The notes under the pieces: model-generated
The model's input: only the letters and a program-made list of their open reading frames with translations
What the model was told of the DNA's origin: nothing
The model's database searches: none
Source: Chitinophagales bacterium
GTDB lineage: Bacteria; Bacteroidota; Bacteroidia; Chitinophagales; UBA2359
NCBI GenBank assembly: GCA_020631035.1
Contig: JAHDIA010000424.1
Span: 1 to 5,716, forward strand
DNA: 5,716 bases
Reading direction: 5' to 3'
In this document: positions 1 through 5,716 of the stretch, one piece after another
Numbering within the stretch: position 1 is the stretch's first letter
Layout of the letters: each line of letters begins with the position of its first letter
Position numbers and translations under genes: made by a program

Positions 1-26
1 AATATTAAAAAACATAAACTAAAGCT

Positions 27-209
27 ATGAATGTAACAACAAAGTATTTATCCCTTGGAATTGCCCTTTTATTGAGCTTAATAGCTTGTGGTTTGAACAA
101 TGACAAAACGGTTCAACAGGAAAATTCTAAGGTAGAAACGCAAGTAATGAACAAACCTAAAACAACCAAAATGCAAAACGGAAAACAAAAACGGACTCCC
201 ACAATTTGA
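27..209 (+). CDS. Lipoprotein, N-terminal part (apparently frameshifted)
   Basis: This 60-residue reading frame starts with a clear lipoprotein signal peptide: Lys6, a hydrophobic core at residues 7-19 and a lipobox ending Leu-Ile-Ala-Cys at Cys21. Mature residues are polar and Lys/Asn/Gln-rich, as in the flexible tether of a Bacteroidota lipoprotein. The frame stops at 207-209, but the +1 frame is open from 151 to 462 and continues with protein-like sequence. The natural product is therefore probably one lipoprotein of about 144 residues covering 27-462. The whole span is 436 bases, one more than a multiple of three. Runs of A at 182-185 and 187-191 are the likely place of the extra base. 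No Shine-Dalgarno is seen. The function is not recognised; its place just before vgrG suggests a T6SS-linked or accessory envelope lipoprotein. The signal peptide is convincing; the role is unknown. Confidence 0.6.
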   Translation: MNVTTKYLSLGIALLLSLIACGLNNDKTVQQENSKVETQVMNKPKTTKMQNGKQKRTPTI

Positions 210-222
210 TGAGTGGAGTAAA

Positions 223-462
223 TTGTATGGCAGAGCTGTAGAACAGAATGCCTTTATATTGGACGATGCCCTTCCTGAATTTCGGGTGGGATTGTACAAT
301 AAATTTACCCCCGAACAATATCAAGCCCAAAACATCAAAATAAAGGAAGTGACTTGGAAAAAAGACCAAGATCATTTCTTCACTGCTTGGTATGCCCAAG
401 AAGCTCGCAAAGATTGGATACTAGCAGATACATTTACTTGGCACAAAGAAATGGAATTTTAA
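223..462 (+). CDS. Lipoprotein, C-terminal part in the +1 frame
   Basis: This is the soluble domain of the lipoprotein begun at 27. The Met at 223 is probably internal and not a start: the frame is open back to 151, and the residues just before it (Asn-Gly-Leu-Pro-Gln-Phe-Asp-Glu-Trp, about 190-216) read as real protein. The 79 residues are rich in aromatics, with several Trp and Tyr and alternating hydrophobic positions (Lys-Glu-Val-Thr-Trp, Phe-Thr-Ala-Trp-Tyr), suggesting a small beta-rich domain. It has no signal peptide of its own, so if translated separately it would stay in the cytoplasm. It ends 36 bases before vgrG with no terminator between, so the two may share a transcript. I do not recognise the family. 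Either the gene is a pseudogene here or the sequence has a single-base error. Confidence 0.5.
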   Translation: MYGRAVEQNAFILDDALPEFRVGLYNKFTPEQYQAQNIKIKEVTWKKDQDHFFTAWYAQEARKDWILADTFTWHKEMEF

Positions 463-498
463 TAAAAAACGAAATATACGACCCTTAAAAAAAAATAT

Positions 499-2280
499 AT
501 GAAACCCATAACCAAAGTCTTCATCAATGGAGAAGATCTCAGCGATTTTACCTACCTAAGTGTAGAGCAAACAATGTACGACCACCATAGTTTTGAGTTG
601 GTCATTGGCCACGAAGTAATAGAAGAATTGGGCAGCAACACCCTAGATAAGTCCAAGGATTGGTTGGGCAAAGTTGCCATTATTTTATTTAAAACCAATG
701 TTTTTTTAGGCATTGTCACTTCCGTTAATATGGAACACAATCACGGATTGTTTGGAGACCTTGTTGTCCGTGGATTTTCTTCTACTATTCTGTTAGAATC
801 TGCCCCACATCTTAACTCTTGGACAGAAAAGGCTTTAAGGGATATTGTAGACGAGGTAATGAGCGGTTTGGGTGCAGAAGTAGAGCCTCAATTCCAATCG
901 ACCATTGGATATATGGTACAATATCGAGAAAGTAATTTTCAATTTTTGCGTCGCCTTGCCTGTGATTACAATGAGTGGTTTTTTTACAATGGCCAAAAAT
1001 TGGTTTTTGGGAAGCCCGCAGAGATACCGACCATCCCTCTTTTTTATGGAACAGATATGGACAATGTACGTATATCGCTCAAAGTACAGCCTGTTAAATA
1101 CAATGCATTTTCCTATCACTCAATGAACAATAAACCCATTGTTGGAAGTACTGAAGACAATGTTAGTGGTTTAGGCGAATTGGGAGCACACGCTTTTAAT
1201 GCTGCCAAAGAAACATTTATTTTAAATCCTCTTTTAAGTTCAGGACCACGTATTCCCGACAAAGGCAGTCTCGATGATGTACTCAAAAACCTCCAAAATT
1301 CAGCCGCCTCCAGTCTCTCTATGGCAAGTGGAAACAGCAGCAAGCAAGAGCTCCGCCCAGGAGTCATTGTTGATTTTAAGGCAAATATATTCCAAGCACT
1401 GGCTTGGAAAACCAAGCCTTTTGGACAATACCTAGTGACCAAGGTTCACCACCAAGCCACAGGCGTAGATGAGTATACCAATTATTTTGAAGCCATTCCA
1501 GCAGGGGTAACAGTTTTACCTGAACCCCAAATACCACGTCCTACAGCTTATCCTCAAATCGGCCAAGTCATTACCAATGCCGACCCAGAAGGCAAGGGGC
1601 GTATCAAGGTACAATTTCAGTGGCAACCCAAGGGTGTCAGTACCAACTGGATTCGGGTAATGACGCCAGATGCGGGAGTGAGCGACAAAGTGGGTACCAA
1701 TAGAGGCTTTGTTGCCATACCCGAAGAAGGCGACCAAGTGATGGTTGGCTTTAGATATGGTGATCCCAATCGTCCCTTTGTATTGGGGAGTATGTTCCAT
1801 GGGATGAGTGCGGCTGGTGGGGATGCCAAAAACAAGATGAAGAGCATTACTACCAGAAGTGGTAGCACCATCAGTTTCAATGATGATGAAAACGACGGTT
1901 CCATTACCATAAATGACCCCAGTGGCAATGTGGTGATTATGGATGGTTCAGGCAATATGACTATTTCAGCACCGAATCGGATGGTGTTTAATGCGACGGA
2001 TATTGTGATGAATGCGGGGAATACCTTTAGTATTTATTCTCAACCTGGTGAGAATGGCTCGGGAGAAGGAACCTTTACACTAGTAGCCAAGAAGGACATT
2101 TCGATTGGAAGTGAGACAGAAAGTGTTGGCATCAAAGCAGAGACAGAAATGAACTTAATATCTAAGGATGTTACCAATCTCTCTGCCAGTTGTACTGCCA
2201 ATTTGGGTAGTGATACTGTAAATGTTGTAGGAGAAACCTTAACCACTATTGATGGACAAAAAGTAAAAATTAACGGCTAA
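499..2280 (+). CDS. vgrG: Type VI secretion spike protein VgrG
   Basis: VgrG forms the trimeric spike on top of the Hcp tube of the type VI secretion system and carries effectors into target cells. The N-terminal part (about residues 1-340) matches the gpD/gp27-like base: residues 142-171 include the typical Tyr-Arg-Glu-Ser-Asn-Phe-x-Phe-Leu-x-Arg-Leu motif followed by Trp-Phe-Phe-Tyr-Asn-Gly. Residues 351-434 are a gp5-type OB fold (Gly-Gln-Val-Ile-Thr-Asn-Ala-Asp-Pro-Glu-Gly-Lys-Gly-Arg, then a Gly-Phe-Arg-Tyr-Gly-Asp-Pro-Asn-Arg-Pro block ending Gly-Ser-Met-Phe-His-Gly). Residues 447-593 are short repeating beta strands rich in Gly, Asn, Ser and Thr, fitting the needle-like beta helix that PAAR proteins cap. 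The length of 593 residues is normal for Bacteroidota VgrG, and I see no effector domain fused to its end. The start follows an A9 run with no Shine-Dalgarno, normal for this phylum. It leads an apparent operon, 11 bases before the next gene. Confidence 0.93.
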   Translation: MKPITKVFINGEDLSDFTYLSVEQTMYDHHSFELVIGHEVIEELGSNTLDKSKDWLGKVAIILFKTNVFLGIVTSVNMEHNHGLFGDLVVRGFSSTILLESAPHLNSWTEKALRDIVDEVMSGLGAEVEPQFQSTIGYMVQYRESNFQFLRRLACDYNEWFFYNGQKLVFGKPAEIPTIPLFYGTDMDNVRISLKVQPVKYNAFSYHSMNNKPIVGSTEDNVSGLGELGAHAFNAAKETFILNPLLSSGPRIPDKGSLDDVLKNLQNSAASSLSMASGNSSKQELRPGVIVDFKANIFQALAWKTKPFGQYLVTKVHHQATGVDEYTNYFEAIPAGVTVLPEPQIPRPTAYPQIGQVITNADPEGKGRIKVQFQWQPKGVSTNWIRVMTPDAGVSDKVGTNRGFVAIPEEGDQVMVGFRYGDPNRPFVLGSMFHGMSAAGGDAKNKMKSITTRSGSTISFNDDENDGSITINDPSGNVVIMDGSGNMTISAPNRMVFNATDIVMNAGNTFSIYSQPGENGSGEGTFTLVAKKDISIGSETESVGIKAETEMNLISKDVTNLSASCTANLGSDTVNVVGETLTTIDGQKVKING

Positions 2281-2291
2281 AGATCAAAACA

Positions 2292-3098
2292 ATGAATACA
2301 GAGAAAAAAGTTTGGAAATACGAACTCAATATAAAAGGGCAAACCAAAATACAAACCAATATCAATCATTATCATATCAAAATTGGCAATGAATTGATAC
2401 ACGAACGTTCTTTCCCAAAAACGAAAGAACATGTTTTTAAACTCAAAGAAGTGAGTTATGAATTGATGGATTATGAAGACCCTGTAGCCAAGCAGATTGT
2501 AGAGATGACCAATATGCTTTGTGTCATTTATGAAGACTTACACTTTGTGGTTGACAAATATGGACGGCTTAAAAAATTGCTCAATGTTGAAGAGGTTCGA
2601 GAAAAATGGGAAAAGGTCAAAGCCAAATTGGTCAAGGAACATCCATTGATGTCTTTTGATGTGATTCGAGCCAAAGAATTTGAATTGAGCAATTTGGATA
2701 TGGAACTGCGGAATTTGAGTTTTATTCATTTTATTCATACATATTTCTTTATGTTTGGTCGAACCGAAACCGATGGATATTTTGACATAGAAGAAATGGA
2801 CCGCTTTGGGAATGGGGTGGTCATTCCTGTAGGAGTGGTTTACAGTCATAGAGCAACAGAAGAGGGCAAAATGTTGTCAAAATTTCGGGGTGATTGTCGG
2901 AAAAAACAAGATGCTACCCTTCGTCTACGCAAAGCAGTCAAAGACGACAAAGCACATTTGTTTTATAAAATGGAAGGAGAAAGTATATATGATGATGCAG
3001 GGATGTTGGCAGAGGCAGAATTGACCATAGAAGAACAGATAGGGGAAAATTATTTTACCCATAATTATGTCACCCTAAAAGAATATGCTGATGCGTGA
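2292..3098 (+). CDS. Unrecognised protein between vgrG and effector; candidate adaptor/chaperone
   Basis: I do not recognise a named family. The 268-residue product has no signal peptide and no convincing membrane segment, and is highly charged with many Lys and Glu, so it is probably cytoplasmic. Residues 1-60 look beta-rich. Residues 84-117 contain a Val-Asp-Lys-Tyr-Gly-Arg-Leu turn followed by a long amphipathic helix with a Trp. Residues 127-155 are rich in Leu, Phe and His. Residues 159-192 have Asp-Gly-Tyr-Phe-Asp and Gly-Val-Val-Ile-Pro-Val-Gly-Val-Val strands. The last 60 residues are mixed helix and strand. It starts 11 bases after vgrG and overlaps the effector start by 14 bases (8 if the effector starts at its second Met), so the two are probably translationally coupled. 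In known T6SS loci this slot holds adaptors that load effectors onto VgrG (DUF4123, DUF2169 or Eag types). I see no match to those families, so the adaptor role is inferred from position only. Confidence 0.85.
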   Translation: MNTEKKVWKYELNIKGQTKIQTNINHYHIKIGNELIHERSFPKTKEHVFKLKEVSYELMDYEDPVAKQIVEMTNMLCVIYEDLHFVVDKYGRLKKLLNVEEVREKWEKVKAKLVKEHPLMSFDVIRAKEFELSNLDMELRNLSFIHFIHTYFFMFGRTETDGYFDIEEMDRFGNGVVIPVGVVYSHRATEEGKMLSKFRGDCRKKQDATLRLRKAVKDDKAHLFYKMEGESIYDDAGMLAEAELTIEEQIGENYFTHNYVTLKEYADA

Positions 3099-4893
3099 GG
3101 AACAATATCTGACGGAAAAACACTATTTGGTTTGTAGCAAAGGTATATTGCCCAAAAAAGTAAAAGTAACCAGTCAAACCTCAACCACATTTAGTGGTCA
3201 TAAGGCTGCAACGATGATGGATCGGCAGTTGGAGAACAATTTCATTTGTTTGGGTGCAACTGCTTTTGGTGCAGGAGTAGCGGCAGGTTTGGCAGCATTT
3301 GCAGCGGCTTGTTGTATACCAGGTCCAGGTTGGGTAGTTGCTGCAATTATTGGGGTGGCGATTTTGGCGGCAGTAGGTATAGCGATGTATTTGTGCAAAT
3401 GTGCGGCAAGTTCGAGGATATGGACATTGCAGTCGCCCATTAGTTCAGTAGAGAACAAACCGACCTTGCTTTTGTCGTCCATTTTGACGTGTCCAGCACA
3501 AGGAGGAACAGTTACTCCAAAAGAAACCTTTTGGGCAGCCTTTGGAAGTGTGGCACTCAATAATTTATTACACATCGCCAATTTTGCTTTTGGCTTTTTA
3601 GCAGGCCGAGGAATGGGAGCAATAGGTTTACAAGGTTGGGGGGCAGCAACCGCAGCTTCAGGAGCTGGAGCTGGAACGGGTGCCGCAGTTATGACTGGAT
3701 TGAGAGCAGCAGGTTCTGCCTTTTTGCAAACAGCCAAGAAAGAGTTGGCAGAGCAGTTTACTTTGAGAGGCTTTGGCTCTTTGATTCGAGCACGCCAGTG
3801 GTTGTGTGTGACACTTAGAGGATTGGGTATAGCAGGTGGTTATTACAACCAATATACCATATGGAGCGATGATACCAAGACGCTTCCACAAAAACTCCTA
3901 GCAAGTGGTGCAGGTCTGATTTTGGATATTTTTGCAGCCAAAGGAGCGAGTTTGTCTTGTTTTCCAGCAGGGACCAAGGTCCATACCCAAAATGGACTGG
4001 CAGATATAGAGAAGTTGCGGGTAGGGGATATGGTGCTGACCTTTAATGAGGAAATGAAGGAGTTGGAGTACAAGCCCATTGTAGCGGTTCACCAACGCCA
4101 TACCTTGCAAATGTTGAGTTTGGAGTTGCCAACAGGAGAGACCTTGGATGTTACGCCTGAACATCGATTTTATAGCAATGGCGAGTGGATTGAGGCAGGC
4201 GATTTGAGAGAGGGAGACACGCTTCAGTTGAGAAGTGGTATCTTTACGACTATAACGAGTATAGAAACCTTGCCTCGTGTTCAAAAAGTGTATAACTTTG
4301 ATGTGGCAGACAATGAGAATTATTATGTGAGTCGAGATGGGATTTTGGTGCATAATGGGTATAGTACTTATCGTAATAATGGTGCAATGATAGATGATGC
4401 ATCTTTAGAAAGTGGATTTAAACACATAGATGATATAGAACTAAATGGGGCGGGTGCAGTTAAGTACAGTGGTAAAGGAATTGTTGGATGTCATAACCAT
4501 AATAAGTTTATGAAACAAACAGTTGGAGAAGGTGGAAGGATTGAAATAATAAAAATTGAAGATACTAATGTACCAGGAGTTAAAAATGTCACTTATAAAG
4601 TGAGGACTGTAGATAAGAGAGGAGATCTAGTGGAGCCACCAGAATTTGTAGGTCAAAATGGAGGGAAAATACAACAAAAAACAACTTATGATCCAGACAT
4701 TTATTCAGATGATACTATGAAAGATTTAGGGTATGACGCATTTAAAGATGCTATGGATAATAACAATTTTTATCCTGATCAAGCAAGAACATTTAGAGGA
4801 GTAGCTGATGGTAAAGTAATATCTGGACATTATAAAGTTGTAAATGGTGAAAAAGTTATTTCAAGTTGGTGGTTTGAAGCCACCCCTATTTAA
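3085..4893 (+). CDS. T6SS polymorphic toxin: PAAR-like, hydrophobic, Hint and EndoU-like RNase domains
   Basis: Residues about 10-55 and 105-145 together look like a PAAR-like (DUF4280-type) spike-tip domain, with Cys17, Cys55, Cys104, Cys106 and Cys136 and a Cys-Pro-Ala-Gln-Gly-Gly end. A hydrophobic stretch at 57-104 interrupts it and could form one or two membrane helices. Residues 149-215 are a second Gly/Ala-rich hydrophobic region. A Hint domain runs from Cys292 (Cys-Phe-Pro-Ala-Gly-Thr-Lys-Val) through Thr357-Pro-Glu-His360 to His423-Asn424. The toxin domain (425-602) has Lys446-His447-Ile, Gly-Cys-His470-Asn-His472, Lys532-Thr-Thr-Tyr-Asp-Pro with Tyr-Ser-Asp, and a terminal Arg-Gly...Gly-Lys-Val-Ile-Ser-Gly block. 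This pattern fits bacterial EndoU RNases of the BECR fold, some of which cut tRNA. Another CdiA-tip RNase family is the main alternative. Met3 (base 3091) is an alternative start. There is no signal peptide, as expected for a T6SS cargo. The next gene is its likely immunity partner. Confidence 0.85.
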   Translation: MLMREEQYLTEKHYLVCSKGILPKKVKVTSQTSTTFSGHKAATMMDRQLENNFICLGATAFGAGVAAGLAAFAAACCIPGPGWVVAAIIGVAILAAVGIAMYLCKCAASSRIWTLQSPISSVENKPTLLLSSILTCPAQGGTVTPKETFWAAFGSVALNNLLHIANFAFGFLAGRGMGAIGLQGWGAATAASGAGAGTGAAVMTGLRAAGSAFLQTAKKELAEQFTLRGFGSLIRARQWLCVTLRGLGIAGGYYNQYTIWSDDTKTLPQKLLASGAGLILDIFAAKGASLSCFPAGTKVHTQNGLADIEKLRVGDMVLTFNEEMKELEYKPIVAVHQRHTLQMLSLELPTGETLDVTPEHRFYSNGEWIEAGDLREGDTLQLRSGIFTTITSIETLPRVQKVYNFDVADNENYYVSRDGILVHNGYSTYRNNGAMIDDASLESGFKHIDDIELNGAGAVKYSGKGIVGCHNHNKFMKQTVGEGGRIEIIKIEDTNVPGVKNVTYKVRTVDKRGDLVEPPEFVGQNGGKIQQKTTYDPDIYSDDTMKDLGYDAFKDAMDNNNFYPDQARTFRGVADGKVISGHYKVVNGEKVISSWWFEATPI

Positions 4894-4903
4894 AAATTAA
4901 ATT

Positions 4904-5371
4904 ATGCAGTATATATTAGATATTTTAGAACAAAAGGAATTAGAAAAATTAAATTATTCAATAATAGTAAGGATAAAAAAAATAAATAATGATTTAATTG
5001 ATGAGGAAGATGGAATTAATCTGTTTAATGTTATAAAAGTAAAACAGTATATTCATTTTTTGGGAAACTCTTTAAAGCAAATAGGGGTAGGATATAATGA
5101 ATCAATGGCAACTACATTTGGACCAGACCCAGGAAGTGAATGGGATGATATATCACCAGTACCAGCTAATCAAGTAAAACTTGAAACATATTTAGGTGAA
5201 AGAATCATATTATTATCAGAGTTTTATAAGCTTTGCCTTCAGCTTGTCGAAAAATCTCTAGAGGCAGTAGAGTTGTATGATTTAAAAGGAAAAGGAGTTG
5301 TAGACGATAAATGGGTTAAAGAAATGCAGGAAATGACTCCTAAAATAAAGGAGGTTATCAGAAGTTTGTAA
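4904..5371 (+). CDS. Probable cognate immunity protein
   Basis: The product is 155 residues, acidic to neutral, apparently mostly helical, with no signal peptide or membrane segment. It should therefore act in the cytoplasm, where an RNase toxin would need to be blocked. It begins 10 bases after the toxin stop, with an A/T-only spacer and no Shine-Dalgarno. Its base composition is as AT-rich as the toxin tip (one 60-base line from 4921 has only 9 G+C). Residues about 8-30 and 40-65 are amphipathic helices. Residues 73-89 form a loop rich in Pro, Asp and Gly (Phe-Gly-Pro-Asp-Pro-Gly-Ser-Glu-Trp-Asp-Asp). Residues 90-155 are again helical. I recognise no named immunity family. The role is inferred from position, size and shared composition: toxin genes of this class are almost always followed directly by their antidote. 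Confidence 0.85.
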   Translation: MQYILDILEQKELEKLNYSIIVRIKKINNDLIDEEDGINLFNVIKVKQYIHFLGNSLKQIGVGYNESMATTFGPDPGSEWDDISPVPANQVKLETYLGERIILLSEFYKLCLQLVEKSLEAVELYDLKGKGVVDDKWVKEMQEMTPKIKEVIRSL

Positions 5372-5376
5372 AACTA

Positions 5377-5417
5377 CTACTGCCTCCAACTTCAAAAATA
5401 CCTTGGAATGGCAGTAG
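5377..5417. repeat. Inverted repeat / stem-loop after the immunity gene
   Basis: CTACTGCC-TCCAA (5377-5389) pairs with TTGGA (5403-5407) and GGCAGTAG (5410-5417). This gives a 13-base-pair stem with a two-base bulge (AT, 5408-5409) and a 13-base loop. It begins six bases after the stop codon of the 155-residue protein, so it could end transcription of the operon or stabilise the mRNA 3' end. A solid T run does not follow (the next bases are ATTTGGTTTATTG), so it is not a textbook rho-independent terminator. The stem is plain to see; the function is a guess. Confidence 0.55.
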
Positions 5418-5488
5418 ATTTGGTTTATTGCCACGCAAGTACAATTATGCTTGATTAAAAACAATAGCTAAAATTACTACCTCCCACC

Positions 5489-5508
5489 AATTATTTAACC
5501 CAATAATT
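5489..5508. repeat. Short AT-rich inverted repeat
   Basis: AATTATT (5489-5495) and AATAATT (5502-5508) are perfect inverted copies around a six-base TAACCC loop. Outside them, CTCC (5481-5484) could pair with GGAG (5513-5516) across a four-by-four internal loop. It is weak as an RNA hairpin and could equally be an operator-like palindrome before the next gene, or chance in AT-rich DNA. Confidence 0.3.
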
Positions 5509-5572
5509 AGTAGGAGTTTATTGTACATTATGATAAAAAAGTTGATAGGAAACCTTGGTGAAAATTGAATTA

Positions 5573-5716
5573 ATGAGTAATATGTTTGATAGGGGAAATA
5601 TTGAGAATTTTTTTGGTACAAATCTAAAAAAATATACCTCACAGCAATTAAATAATATTGGAGTTTCTAATTCAGATAAAGCAGTATTAAAAGATGTTGG
5701 TTTGCCACTGGTGCAA
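5573..5716 (+). CDS. Partial gene, likely SUKH-family immunity protein (N-terminus only)
   Basis: The frame is open from the ATG at 5573 to the window end, giving 48 residues and no stop. The visible part reads Met-Ser-Asn-Met-Phe-Asp, a polar helix (Asn-Leu-Lys-Lys-Tyr), then Gly-Val-Ser-Asn-Ser-Asp-Lys-Ala-Val-Leu-Lys-Asp-Val-Gly-Leu-Pro. The ending, a helix closing in Val-Gly-Leu-Pro after a short turn with Ser/Thr-x-x-Lys, is typical of the N-terminus of SUKH (SMI1/KNR4, notably SUKH-4) immunity proteins, which antagonise many nuclease toxins. GTG at 5558 is an alternative start; the frame is closed by a stop at 5546. It lies about 200 bases after the first immunity gene, as in immunity arrays. 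The reading frame is fairly sure; the family rests on about 20 residues. Confidence 0.55.
   Translation, partial: MSNMFDRGNIENFFGTNLKKYTSQQLNNIGVSNSDKAVLKDVGLPLVQ

Noticed and set aside
3198..3737. Long minus-strand open frame, 179 residues, Ala/Pro/Lys-rich
   Set aside because: It is the antisense of the Gly/Ala-rich hydrophobic part of the toxin. Its low-complexity composition mirrors that region and it has no independent support.
3898..4353. Minus-strand open frame of 151 residues opposite the Hint domain
   Set aside because: The + strand frame carries complete Hint motifs; the minus frame shows no domain-like pattern.
5377..5417. Integron attC-like recombination site
   Set aside because: The stem has no proper pair of RYYYAAC and GTTRRRY core sites, and no integrase or cassette pattern is seen.
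5415..5422. TAGATTTG, matching the Bacteroidota -7 promoter form TAnnTTTG
   Set aside because: No TTTG or TTG lies at the right distance upstream, and it overlaps the stem of the inverted repeat; too weak to call.
5530..5568. Twelve-codon open frame (Met-Ile-Lys-Lys-Leu-Ile...) before the partial gene
   Set aside because: Too short, with no regulatory structure or start signal to mark it as a leader peptide; expected by chance in AT-rich DNA.

Overview
The window looks like part of a type VI secretion (T6SS) effector cassette from a member of the Bacteroidota. The reasons are the VgrG type, the lack of Shine-Dalgarno sequences with A-rich stretches before most starts, and the low to moderate GC. 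A marine Cytophagia or Saprospiria relative would fit, but this is inference and no species can be named. All supported genes are on the + strand.

Positions 1-462 hold a small lipoprotein gene. As given here it is broken into two reading frames by what looks like one extra base in an A-rich stretch. It is followed by vgrG (499-2280, spike protein) and a 268-residue protein I cannot name (2292-3098), which sits where T6SS effector adaptors or chaperones usually lie. This overlaps a 602-residue polymorphic toxin (3085-4893). From N to C terminus, the toxin appears to have a PAAR-like spike-tip domain interrupted by a hydrophobic hairpin, a second Gly/Ala-rich hydrophobic region, a Hint self-cleaving domain (Cys292 to His423-Asn424) and a C-terminal RNase-like domain that most resembles bacterial EndoU. 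Ten bases later comes a 155-residue cytoplasmic protein (4904-5371), the likely immunity protein.

Positions 5372-5572 carry no convincing gene but hold two inverted repeats. A partial gene then starts at about 5573 and runs off the window end. Its 48 visible residues resemble the N-terminus of SUKH-type immunity proteins, so the cassette may continue into an array of spare immunity genes.

Proposed working order (inference): VgrG forms the spike, the 268-residue protein may load or protect the effector, the PAAR-like domain docks on the spike tip, the hydrophobic segments help the toxin through the target inner membrane, Hint releases the toxin domain, and the 155-residue protein protects the producer. 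GC falls sharply at the Hint/toxin border and stays low through the immunity genes, as expected of a swapped toxin-immunity tip on a conserved delivery backbone.
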